DNA from: Burkholderiales bacterium
GTDB taxonomy: Bacteria; Pseudomonadota; Gammaproteobacteria; Burkholderiales; Usitatibacteraceae
Direction: 5' to 3'
Assembly: GCA_025350945.1 (NCBI GenBank)
Contig: JANXWW010000407.1
Coordinates: forward strand, 1-39,727
DNA length: 39,727 nt
Shown here: positions 1 through 9,134 of the stretch, piece after piece
How positions within the stretch are numbered: position 1 is the first letter of the stretch
Layout: each line of letters opens with the position of its first letter
Program-made: the position numbers and the translations under genes
Notes under the pieces: generated by a model
What the model saw: only the letters and a program-made list of their open reading frames with translations
Told to the model about the DNA's origin: nothing
Databases searched by the model: none

Positions 1-273
1 AATCGCATGACCTATCAGGGTGGACGCATGTCGCTTGATTTCACCGGCGGCTATGGGCCGGAGGAGTTTTCATTGAAGCTTGCCAAGCCGGGAAAATATC
101 GCGTGCAAGCACAATATTTTGGTGATCGTCGGCAAAATGTAGTCGGGGCGACTACTTTGCAAATGCGCCTCACCACGGGTTTTGGCACCAAGCAGCAACG
201 TGATCAAATCGTGACGATGCGATTAAAAGATGGCAAGGAAACGATAATGGTGGGCGAGTTTGAAATCAAGTGA
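1..273 (+). CDS. C-terminal fragment of a DUF2135 (YfaP-like / VIT-VWA-associated) protein, truncated by the window start
   Basis: Frame is open from base 1 through the ORF-track Met at 7. The sequence PEEFSLKLAKPGKYRVQAQYFGDRRQ...GKETIMVGEFEIK resembles DUF2135 C-termini. Confidence 0.6.
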   Translation, partial: NRMTYQGGRMSLDFTGGYGPEEFSLKLAKPGKYRVQAQYFGDRRQNVVGATTLQMRLTTGFGTKQQRDQIVTMRLKDGKETIMVGEFEIK

Positions 274-364
274 TATTCAGCGCGGTTGAAGATGCTGTTG
301 TTGCATGGTTAGCAAACCATCATGCCCCGCCGTGCCACAGTGTTAGTGTATTACACTGCGGAGC

Positions 365-937
365 ATGGATTTAAAACCAAAAAATGACGACGACGAATCG
401 TTAATGCAGCGCTACCAGTCGGGAGACGCCGGTGCATTCGATGAACTTTACAGCCGCCATCGTGGCGGGCTTTATCGCTTTATCGCGCGGCAATGTCGTT
501 CGCGTGATGAAGCGGAGGAATTGTTTCAGGAAGTGTGGATGAACGTTATTCAATCGCGTGAGGTCTATCGGGTTGAGGCAAAATTTCGCACCTGGCTGTT
601 CACTTTGGCGCATCATCGTTTAATGGATTTTTTTAGACGTCATAAGCGTGGCGATTTAGTTGCATTTGATGATGACGAAGAATCTGCTAACAATGTGATC
701 GCCAGTCGCGTCGATGAGCCTGAAATTCGCGCCGAATCACAGCAGCAAGGCGACGCGATTTTGCGCGAACTGGACGCCCTGCCCGCACCACAGCGCGAAG
801 CATTTTTGCTGTACGAAGAAGGCGGCATGAGTATTGAAGAAATTGCGCACAGCACGGGAGTTACTTTCGAGGCGGCCAAAAGCCGTCTTCGATACGCCAT
901 CGCGCGATTGCGCGAACGGCTGAAGGAGATCGCATGA
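365..937 (+). CDS. RNA polymerase sigma factor, sigma-70/ECF family
   Basis: Region 2-like DEAEELFQEVWMNVIQSREVYRVEAKFRTWLFTLAHHRLMDFFRRHKR and region 4-like LPAPQREAFLLYEEGGMSIEEIAHSTGVTFEAAKSRLRYAIARLRE. Confidence 0.9.
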   Translation: MDLKPKNDDDESLMQRYQSGDAGAFDELYSRHRGGLYRFIARQCRSRDEAEELFQEVWMNVIQSREVYRVEAKFRTWLFTLAHHRLMDFFRRHKRGDLVAFDDDEESANNVIASRVDEPEIRAESQQQGDAILRELDALPAPQREAFLLYEEGGMSIEEIAHSTGVTFEAAKSRLRYAIARLRERLKEIA

Positions 938-2010
938 GTACGTCAAATACTGGAAATAATTTTGATCGCGTGGATATTGCGGGCACCGAACAGGTGAAAG
1001 AAAGCTATCGCGCCGCGTTGCAGGAAGAGCCCCGCGCGATTATTGATGATGCAATTCGCGCCGCTGCGCGCCGAGCGGTATCGTCGGGACCATCGTCGAT
1101 TGGTAAAACCTGGTTCAATCGCTGGACCACGCCATTGGCGGCGGCGGCGACCGTGATGCTGACGTCATCAGTGATTTTTATGGCGGTGCGTGATCGGCCG
1201 GAAGTGGCACCACCGATAGCTGATATGGTGGCGGCAAGCGACAAAAATAAAGTCGTGATCAGCGAAGCAGCAAAAGATGTTGGAGTGTTGGCACCCGTTT
1301 TAGAAAGTGATGCGGCTGAAAAGCGCGCTTATGCTCCGGCACCTGCGTCGGCAAATACCGCGCAAACACTGCAGTTAAATCAAGCTAAAGAAAAAAAACT
1401 ATCTGTCGGCGAACCCATGGTAGCGCCAACCATGACGCGCATGCAGGACAGCTCAAATCGAGCGATGCAAACGCCGCCAGCGCCTTTAGAAGTAATAGTG
1501 TCACAGCAGAAAATTCCGTCTCCATCGCCCAAGCCAACTGCACCGTTCCCAGAAATGGCTAAAGCACCACCGTTTGCTGCACCGGTAGCAACACCGTCTG
1601 CACCATCAACAGCATCACGGAAAGTATTAAATGAAATAAAGGCTGAGGTAACAAGCGATTTGGGCGTGCAAGATACTTCGCGCAAAAAACAAAGTGACCG
1701 CGAAGCAACGGCGGCATTAACAGCGCAGGCCACCGGTAAAGTGGTACCGCCGCCCGTTGTTGCAGCACCCGCACCGGCACCTCCGCCTGCCGCTGACAAC
1801 ATGGAAAAGTCACCCGCTTTTTCTCAACGCGCGATTGCTGGCGTATCCGAGAAAAGTGACCGGATCGAATCAGCAGATGCATGGGTCAAGCGCATGACTG
1901 AACTGAAGCGGCAGGAGAAAAGTAAAGAGCTTGCGGATGAAATGGTACGCTTTCGTAAGCGTTATCCGAATGTGGAATTGCCGCAGGAATTAACACAGGC
2001 GCAGAATTGA
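934..2010 (+). CDS. Single-TM Ala/Pro-rich protein, candidate anti-sigma or sigma-coupled membrane protein
   Basis: ATGA overlap with the sigma factor stop. One hydrophobic segment (TPLAAAATVMLTSSVIFMAV), long low-complexity Pro/Ala region, and C-terminal AWVKRMTELKRQEKSKELADEMVRFRKRYPNVELP helical motif. Confidence 0.65.
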   Translation: MSTSNTGNNFDRVDIAGTEQVKESYRAALQEEPRAIIDDAIRAAARRAVSSGPSSIGKTWFNRWTTPLAAAATVMLTSSVIFMAVRDRPEVAPPIADMVAASDKNKVVISEAAKDVGVLAPVLESDAAEKRAYAPAPASANTAQTLQLNQAKEKKLSVGEPMVAPTMTRMQDSSNRAMQTPPAPLEVIVSQQKIPSPSPKPTAPFPEMAKAPPFAAPVATPSAPSTASRKVLNEIKAEVTSDLGVQDTSRKKQSDREATAALTAQATGKVVPPPVVAAPAPAPPPAADNMEKSPAFSQRAIAGVSEKSDRIESADAWVKRMTELKRQEKSKELADEMVRFRKRYPNVELPQELTQAQN

Positions 2011-2023
2011 AACGCCATTTTTA

Positions 2024-2061
2024 GCGCGCACTTTGACGCACAAATGCTTCAAAGTGCGCGC
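2024..2061. terminator. Strong hairpin between convergent genes (candidate bidirectional terminator)
   Basis: Perfect 13-bp inverted repeat GCGCGCACTTTGA (2024-2036) / TCAAAGTGCGCGC (2049-2061) with a 12-nt loop. No strong immediate U-tract. Confidence 0.65.
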
Positions 2062-2159
2062 CCATACTAGGGTTTATTAATTTTTCTCCTATGTAGCCCA
2101 CAAAATTTTTACTGCCAACTCACAGCCACTTATCTGTTACTTCGTCATTCGTTACTTCG

Positions 2160-3830
2160 CTAATCCGCATCTGATGAAAACCCATCCGCGCTGCGTCTCG
2201 CTCTGGCGGCGGCGCGCTTGTCGACACCCCAGATTTGGCGGAAAGTTGCAAATTTTTCTCGCCAGGTCAGGCCTTCTGATGCCAGTGCTTCCATGAAGGC
2301 GGCGACGCGTCGCGAGATGATAACGGTGTACAAAGATAACAAGATGGTGGGAATAAACACGGCGAAAAAAATCAAAAATTTCGTTTGCGTGGTCATGTCG
2401 GAATGGCTGTATAAATTCATGCCGAGGAAACCGGTGACGATTGTCCCGACCATGCCACAGGCCGAGACCACGGTAAGGCGGGTGGTGTTGTCGCTTTGCT
2501 TGCGGGCACGATCAGCATCCAGATATTCATTGATGTCACGCGCTTCTTCACGGACCTCGGCATAGAGCGCGTCGGAACCCAATTGATGACTCCAGCGTTT
2601 GAAAAAATCACTTGCCTGCACCTGATTCGAAATTTCATGAAACCAATAGCGGTGGTTGAATCGTAAAAAAACTTCCAGCGTTTCGCGCACATGCCGTTTG
2701 AATAATTTCACGCTTTCAAAATCGCGCACACGCAGGCGCTCAACGGCGCGTGAGAAACGATTCGACATCGACAGCAACGCGGCTTTATGAAAATGTGCGA
2801 TCAAGCCAATCTGAAAAAACTGGTGGCGAAATTGGCGATTCAAGGCTCCGGTATGCGGCCCGGCTTTGGTGATCATCGCGAACGACAGACCGCAGAAAAT
2901 AAACCGTGTATCCATGCCGCTGGTTGCATCGTCGGCATCCCAATAGCGGTCGTAACAATTGTCGGTTTCAAAATTGGTGAGAAAGTTTTTTGAATACGGC
3001 AGCGTATTCGATTCACCCCATTTCGCCGCGAAACCGAGCCTCACCATATCACCGCGCGATAGTGCGCGCGGATCATCGAAGGCTAAAAAAGTCATGATCG
3101 GAATGCGTTTATTTTCCAGCTGGTAATACTTGATTTCTTTGCCGACGCGGTAGGCAGGCTTTAACGGTGACAGCAAATATTCCCAGTGCGCAGTCAGCGG
3201 AGTTTGCCGTTCACCACGCACCAGATGCAAAAATTTGCTTTGATCCTGATAATCCGAGGTGGCCAATACCGCACCATTTTCGCCAATGAATTTTACGTCC
3301 AGCGGCGAATGCGAACCTTGAATCGGCTCGCCACTATTGGCTGGTTCCCACGCGGGCGGATACGGACGACCCAGGCGATCCATTAGCTCGATGGCAGCAT
3401 CAAGCGCGATGTCTTTACCCGCCACTTCAAGTGCCACGAGGGCGACATCAATGTCGTAAAAGAAATACAGCCTCAGCCGCATCACATCCAGCACGATGGG
3501 CGCATCATCCGCTTTCAGACGAACGTGAACCTCGCGCACATCATCGCGCTTGAAAATATAAAGTGATGATTGCGCACCGCGCCCCTCGTCGCCGACACCG
3601 TATAAAAATCGCTGCACATAGGGCAGGAAATAAACGAATTCTTCATAGCCAACCAGACACGATTCATCTTCGATCAGCAAGGCATCTTCAACGTACTGCC
3701 ACGGTCCGGGATTGCGTTTAAGATTGTCCCAATACAGGAATACGTTGCCGCCCGGCTCGCGGCGGAGCGTTTGCAACTGCACCGGCCACAGGAGAGTGTG
3801 ATTGAACTGGCGGACAATTTTGTTTTCCAT
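2160..3830 (-). CDS. CorA-like divalent cation transporter family protein with a large N-terminal domain
   Basis: C-terminal two-TM region with a GMN motif (VGTIVTGFLGMNLYSHSDMTTQTKFLIFFAVFIPTILLSLYTVII) after a long soluble region. Confidence 0.7.
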   Translation of the reverse strand: MENKIVRQFNHTLLWPVQLQTLRREPGGNVFLYWDNLKRNPGPWQYVEDALLIEDESCLVGYEEFVYFLPYVQRFLYGVGDEGRGAQSSLYIFKRDDVREVHVRLKADDAPIVLDVMRLRLYFFYDIDVALVALEVAGKDIALDAAIELMDRLGRPYPPAWEPANSGEPIQGSHSPLDVKFIGENGAVLATSDYQDQSKFLHLVRGERQTPLTAHWEYLLSPLKPAYRVGKEIKYYQLENKRIPIMTFLAFDDPRALSRGDMVRLGFAAKWGESNTLPYSKNFLTNFETDNCYDRYWDADDATSGMDTRFIFCGLSFAMITKAGPHTGALNRQFRHQFFQIGLIAHFHKAALLSMSNRFSRAVERLRVRDFESVKLFKRHVRETLEVFLRFNHRYWFHEISNQVQASDFFKRWSHQLGSDALYAEVREEARDINEYLDADRARKQSDNTTRLTVVSACGMVGTIVTGFLGMNLYSHSDMTTQTKFLIFFAVFIPTILLSLYTVIISRRVAAFMEALASEGLTWREKFATFRQIWGVDKRAAARARRSADGFSSDAD

Positions 3831-3882
3831 TTTTCCTCCCTACGTCCGCCGCGAATTTATCCAGTGCATGTAAATAAAAATA

Positions 3883-6207
3883 CTATTTGGGCTGAAATTC
3901 CGGATCCTGAAATTGCCACAGCAAAAACGAATAAATATCGGCAAGCTCGGCATTGCGTTGCGATTTGGTCGAGCCCACGCCGTGTCCAGCATCATAATCC
4001 AGCCGCAATAAAACTGGCTTTGCGTTTTTATTCGTATCTGTCACGGCCTGCAAACGTGCCGCCATTTTTGCCGAATGCCATACTTCAACGCGCGGATCAT
4101 TTACGCCGTGCATCAACAACACAGCAGGATAGTTCGTTCCTTCTTTTACATGATGCAGCGAGCTCATTTCAAGCAGCCCTTTGAAACCATCCTCGGTTTT
4201 CACGCTGCCAAATTCAGGAATATTCGGCGGACCATTGGGTGTAAATTCTGCACGCATAGTATCGAGCATGCCCACCGATGGCACCACAGCCGCAAACAAA
4301 TCAGGCCGCTCCGTTAACGCGCGACCGACGGTAATGCCGCCTGCGCTGCCGCCTTGAATGGCAAGCAATTCTTTGCGCGTAAATTTGCGTTGGATCATGT
4401 ATTCGCCACAGGCGATCAAATCACGCCACGAATTTGGCTTGTTCAGCTTCTGCCCGGCGCGATGCCATTCCACACCGAATTCGCCGCCGCCGCGCACGTG
4501 ACAGGTTGCAAGAATGCCACCGCGTTCGAGCCACGCCATTGAGGTGGGCGAGAAGCTAGGGGACTGCGTGAATCCATAGGCACCGTATGCTCCCATCAGC
4601 GTCGGGTTGTAGGCATTGAGCGAGGTGCCTTTTTTGTAGATCAGTGACAGCGGTACTTTTGCGCCATCTTTAGCCGTCACCGTCAAACGTACTTCCGTCA
4701 TATTTTCAAAATCAACTTTTGATTTTGGTTGCAGCCGCGTATCAATCACGTTGCCGCTGCGCGCTTCGATATTCACGTATTGCGGCGATTCCGTCCAGCC
4801 CTCAAGCCGCAGCAATACACCCGGGCGCAATGGGTCAGCGACCATCTGCCGCACCGCCAAATCAAATGGCAAGCGCACAAATTCCAGGCGGCCACCGGTA
4901 TAGACAGCGCTGTTAAAATTAAGCCGCTGCATGCGATCCACACCCGCCAGCAGCTCGCGGATATAGAGCGCGTCTTGCGCCAATGCCATTTCGCTAATCA
5001 CGGTATCACCATGCGGCACGACGGTGGTGGCTGATGCGAAATCAGGCTTGGCGAGATTGGCGCGCATGATTTTGTTGCGCGGCGCATCCTTGTGGGTGAG
5101 CAGATAAAGTGCGCCTGCGGCGGGCGCATAAGCGGTCACGCCATCTTTGGGCTCCACCGCTTTGCGCCACGTAATCGGGCCTGGAAGCTGCGATGCATCA
5201 CCCACATAAAGGCTGATTTCGCGCAGATCACCGTGCTCGATTTTGCCCACCAAATAGCGGCCGTCGGCGGTCGGCTGAACATGCGGAATATCGATATCTG
5301 CGAAGGTGACATTGGCTGCCGCACCGGGGCCAAATATCGCCTCATCTTGTGCCGCTGCACGGCCCAGCACATGGCGGTACGCAACGCTATTTAAATATCG
5401 GTTTTTAGTTTCACCTGATTTTTGCGCGGGCAGACGATTGTAGAAAAATGATTTGCTGTCGGCTGACCACGCGAGACCTTCAGCAAAGCCGATTCGGTCA
5501 ATTGCGGGGCCGACGGGTTTGGCACCAGCGACTTCAATAATGCGGAGCGATGTTTCTTCAGAGCCACCCGCGGCAACACCGACTACAACATGCGCACCAT
5601 CGGGCGAGGCGCGATAAAAATCGAGCGCCCAGCGCTTCGGCGCGGCATTCGCTTGTGGATCAGCAACAGCGAGCGACTGCGCGTCGAATAGCAAACGCTC
5701 AACACCGGCAAAGCCGTCGCGTACATACAATTTGCGCATGGTCTCACCGGGCGATAATTTGTAATAAAACACGCGTGACGAAGCACTGCCGCCGGTAATC
5801 TGAACCCCTGAAATTGCAATGCCCGATTCGGATAATTCAGCAATGCGGGCCGCCATTTTTACGCGGCCCGGGATTTTATCCAGCACGCTGCGCGTATGCT
5901 CGCCCTGTGCGCGCATATAGGCGACGACTTCAGGATTTTTTACATCTTCCATATAGCGATATGGATCGGGCACGCTTTGTGAAAAAAATGTTTCGGTAAC
6001 GATTCGTACCGGTGCGACAGGTGGAGCAGGCGGCCCCTTGAGGCGGGCGAGCGCTGACTCAGACGCGGGCGCGGCAGCAACAGGGGCATCCAATTTTGCG
6101 TCCAATGTGGGGGCTGTGGCGCACGATTGAAGCAATGCCGTCGTGATAATAACGGTGGCAGCAAAGATACTGTTTTTAGTAACAATATTTTGGATCATTT
6201 TTAGCAC
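3883..6207 (-). CDS. Prolyl oligopeptidase family (S9) serine peptidase, putative lipoprotein
   Basis: Nucleophile motif GGSAGG (IQGGSAGGITVGRALTERPDLFAAVVP), C-terminal YDAGHGVG and PAVLLMHGVNDPRV. N-terminal signal with a lipobox-like LLQSC. Confidence 0.9.
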   Translation of the reverse strand: MLKMIQNIVTKNSIFAATVIITTALLQSCATAPTLDAKLDAPVAAAPASESALARLKGPPAPPVAPVRIVTETFFSQSVPDPYRYMEDVKNPEVVAYMRAQGEHTRSVLDKIPGRVKMAARIAELSESGIAISGVQITGGSASSRVFYYKLSPGETMRKLYVRDGFAGVERLLFDAQSLAVADPQANAAPKRWALDFYRASPDGAHVVVGVAAGGSEETSLRIIEVAGAKPVGPAIDRIGFAEGLAWSADSKSFFYNRLPAQKSGETKNRYLNSVAYRHVLGRAAAQDEAIFGPGAAANVTFADIDIPHVQPTADGRYLVGKIEHGDLREISLYVGDASQLPGPITWRKAVEPKDGVTAYAPAAGALYLLTHKDAPRNKIMRANLAKPDFASATTVVPHGDTVISEMALAQDALYIRELLAGVDRMQRLNFNSAVYTGGRLEFVRLPFDLAVRQMVADPLRPGVLLRLEGWTESPQYVNIEARSGNVIDTRLQPKSKVDFENMTEVRLTVTAKDGAKVPLSLIYKKGTSLNAYNPTLMGAYGAYGFTQSPSFSPTSMAWLERGGILATCHVRGGGEFGVEWHRAGQKLNKPNSWRDLIACGEYMIQRKFTRKELLAIQGGSAGGITVGRALTERPDLFAAVVPSVGMLDTMRAEFTPNGPPNIPEFGSVKTEDGFKGLLEMSSLHHVKEGTNYPAVLLMHGVNDPRVEVWHSAKMAARLQAVTDTNKNAKPVLLRLDYDAGHGVGSTKSQRNAELADIYSFLLWQFQDPEFQPK

Positions 6208-6293
6208 TCCGGGGTGATGATCTGGAAAAGTAATGTCCGGAAGCTAACACGGCAAACGCTGCTTGTGCAAAAAGCGTCAATTCAAGGTAAAAA

Positions 6294-7133
6294 TCACCAA
6301 TAGTTTTCAACGATGATATGGCCCGACTCCAGCTTTCGGTTCATCCGGAACCCGCGCGATTTCAGCAGCGCGCGCATGCCTTCCACCATGTCAGGATTAC
6401 CGCACAACATGAAGCGCGAATGCTCGTCGCTGAGCGGCAAAGATGCGGCATGCTCAAGCTCGCCCGATTCAATGAGTGCGTTGATTCTGCCGCTCAATAC
6501 GCCATTGAGCGCGCCATCAAGCGTGTTACGCGTGAGCGTGGTCACAAATTTAAGCCTGGCGCCACCAGGCCGTGGCGAATTATCGGCGAGGAATTTTAAT
6601 TCTTCGGTATAGCCTAAATCACTGCGTTCGCGCACCGACAGCACGATGACAATATTTTCAAATTGCTGCCACAGCACATGATCACGCACCATCGAAATAT
6701 ACGGTGCCAGGCCTGTACCCGTCGCCATCAGCCACAAATCACGACCATCCTTGAAACGATCAGCGGTTAAAAAACCCTGCGATTGTTTTTCCACAAACAT
6801 TGTATCGCCAAGCTTTAGTGTCGCAACTCGGCTGGAAAATTCGCCGGTCGGTACGATCACCAGGAAAAATTCCAGAAACGCTTCATGCGGTGCCGAAACG
6901 ATGGAATAAGCGCGCCAGATAATTTCACCGTCTGGCTTTTTCAGCCCAATGCGCGCGAACTGACCGGGTACAAAACCATAGGCGGCATCACGGTTGATGC
7001 GCAGCGACATCAACCCTTCGTTCCAGTGGTGAATGTGAACGACCGGCTCTTCTGTGAACTTGGGTGCAGCGCTTGGCGCAGCACTTGTTTCGGGCGCGCG
7101 TTCGGTGCTGGATGGTGCGGAAGCATTTGACAT
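6294..7133 (-). CDS. fpr: Ferredoxin--NADP reductase
   Basis: FAD-binding RAYSIVSAP, NAD-binding LMATGTGLAPYISMVRD, and C-terminal GHIIVENYW. Confidence 0.88.
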   Translation of the reverse strand: MSNASAPSSTERAPETSAAPSAAPKFTEEPVVHIHHWNEGLMSLRINRDAAYGFVPGQFARIGLKKPDGEIIWRAYSIVSAPHEAFLEFFLVIVPTGEFSSRVATLKLGDTMFVEKQSQGFLTADRFKDGRDLWLMATGTGLAPYISMVRDHVLWQQFENIVIVLSVRERSDLGYTEELKFLADNSPRPGGARLKFVTTLTRNTLDGALNGVLSGRINALIESGELEHAASLPLSDEHSRFMLCGNPDMVEGMRALLKSRGFRMNRKLESGHIIVENYW

Positions 7134-7204
7134 GGGATGTAATCGTTATTTGTTTAATGTAGAAATATTGGGGGCGAAACTTTTAAAGCAAGCGGTGGCA
7201 AATT

Positions 7205-9106
7205 TCAACCCGTATTAAATTGCAGTGCCGCGAGCCGTGCGTAAAGCCCGCCCTCCACCACCAGCGCTTCGTGCGTGCCTTCGGCAACGACTTTGCCGGC
7301 ATCGAGCACAATAATACGATCCGCTGATTTCACGGTTGCCAGTCGATGCGCGATGATGAGGGTGGTGCGGCCCTGCATCAATTTTTCCATCGCGAGCTGC
7401 ACCATACGTTCAGACTCGGCATCGAGTGCGGAGGTGGCTTCATCAAGCAACAAGATCGCGCGATCCGCCAGAAACGCGCGCGCAATCGCGATGCGCTGGC
7501 GCTGCCCGCCGGATAATTTGACGCCACGCTCGCCCAGATTGGTGTCAAATTTATCGGGCATGGCCTCAATAAACTCCAGCGCATATGCGGCTTCGCAAGC
7601 GGCGCGCACCTGGGCATCGCTTGCATCGGCGCGCCCATAGCGCACGTTCTCCGCCACACTGGCGGCGAAGATGACGGGATCTTGCGAGACCAACGCAATT
7701 CTTGAGCGCACATCGAGCGGATCAGCGTAGCGAAGGTCAACGCCGTCAATACTCACGCTGCCTTGTTGCGGATCGTAAAAGCGCAATAGCAACTGAAACA
7801 CCGTGGTTTTACCCGCGCCGCTTGGACCAACCAGGGCGATCACATCACCGGCCACCACATCGAGCGAGAATTGATCCAACGCGGCCGTATCGGGGCGCGA
7901 TGGATAGTGAAAAGTCGCCGCTTCGAATTTAATATGGCCTGATTTTTCCCCGCCAACAGATGCAGGCATTCGCACCGGATGTGCCGGCGCGGCAATATCG
8001 GCGGGGGTGTTGAGTAGCTCCATCAGGCGCTCGGACGCACCCGAGGCACGCATCAGCTCACCATAAACTTCAGAGACCGCACCCACCGCATTGGCGACGA
8101 GAATCGCATAGAACACGAAGGCGGATAGCTGTCCGGCGGTAATGCGGCCTTCGATCACATCATGTCCGCCAACCCATAAAATAACTGCGACCGCGCCAAA
8201 TGCCAGCATGATGACTGACGCAATAAGGCTCGCGGTATAGCGCGCTTTGGTAGCCGCCGTATCAAAAATATGTTCAACATATTGCGCAAAATGATTGCGA
8301 TCAATCGGCTCATGCGCATAGGCCTGCACGGTACGAATTTCATGCAGCGATTCATCAATGTAGGCGCTCGCATCAGCGACACGATCCGTGGTGTCTTTCG
8401 ATAATTTTCTGACCTTCCGTCCCAACAGGACAATGGGTGCGAGTATCAGCGGAATACCGCACAGCACGAACAAGGTGAGCTTCACGCTGGTGATAAACAG
8501 CATCACCACCCCACCAATAAACAAAACTGAGTTGCGCAGCGCAAACGAGAACGCGCTACCGATTACGCTCTCGACCAAAGTGGTGTCGTTGGTCAGGCGC
8601 GAAATCACTTCACCGGTGCGGGTGCGCTCGAAGAAGGCAGGCGAAAGCGTCAAAATATGGTCATACACCGCGCGACGAAGATCGGCCACAAAACGCTGCC
8701 CGACCCACGAGATCAGGTAATAGCGCGAGAACGTGGCAATGCCCAGCACAAACAGCAAGCCACCCAACGTGAGCAGCGCCTGATCGAGTGTCGCCGCGTT
8801 ACCGCTGGTAAAACCTTGATCGATCACGTGCTTTAGGCCTTGCCCGATCGCCAGCACGGTGCCTGCTGCCACCAATAGCGCCAGCATCGCGAGCGCGAAG
8901 CGGCCTTTGTAGGGTGCGACAAAACGAATTAGCGCGGCGAGCTTTTTAATATCCTTGGGTGAGCGTTTAGGTTCTGGCTTGGATCGTGGTTTGGCTTCAT
9001 CACCGTTATCAACATCAGCAGAACCAGCAGACGGATGGGCAGAATGTGTCGCGTTCGAGAGCGGCGCGGCCTTAAGAGTGGCTGGTGGATTCGAGGTGCT
9101 TGTCAT
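7205..9106 (-). CDS. ABC transporter, fused permease/ATP-binding (MsbA/LmrA-like exporter)
   Basis: Walker A GPSGAGKTT, signature LSGGQRQRIAIARAF, Walker B ILLLDEATSALD, preceded by a six-TM type domain. Confidence 0.93.
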   Translation of the reverse strand: MTSTSNPPATLKAAPLSNATHSAHPSAGSADVDNGDEAKPRSKPEPKRSPKDIKKLAALIRFVAPYKGRFALAMLALLVAAGTVLAIGQGLKHVIDQGFTSGNAATLDQALLTLGGLLFVLGIATFSRYYLISWVGQRFVADLRRAVYDHILTLSPAFFERTRTGEVISRLTNDTTLVESVIGSAFSFALRNSVLFIGGVVMLFITSVKLTLFVLCGIPLILAPIVLLGRKVRKLSKDTTDRVADASAYIDESLHEIRTVQAYAHEPIDRNHFAQYVEHIFDTAATKARYTASLIASVIMLAFGAVAVILWVGGHDVIEGRITAGQLSAFVFYAILVANAVGAVSEVYGELMRASGASERLMELLNTPADIAAPAHPVRMPASVGGEKSGHIKFEAATFHYPSRPDTAALDQFSLDVVAGDVIALVGPSGAGKTTVFQLLLRFYDPQQGSVSIDGVDLRYADPLDVRSRIALVSQDPVIFAASVAENVRYGRADASDAQVRAACEAAYALEFIEAMPDKFDTNLGERGVKLSGGQRQRIAIARAFLADRAILLLDEATSALDAESERMVQLAMEKLMQGRTTLIIAHRLATVKSADRIIVLDAGKVVAEGTHEALVVEGGLYARLAALQFNTG

Positions 9107-9134
9107 ACCTCTATTCTACAGGCAGCCACTCCCG

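Noticed and set aside
1380-1882. Minus-strand ORFs of 140 and 107 aa opposite the sigma-coupled protein
   Set aside because: Low-complexity Gly/Ala translation antisense to Pro/Ala-rich codons of a well supported plus-strand gene.
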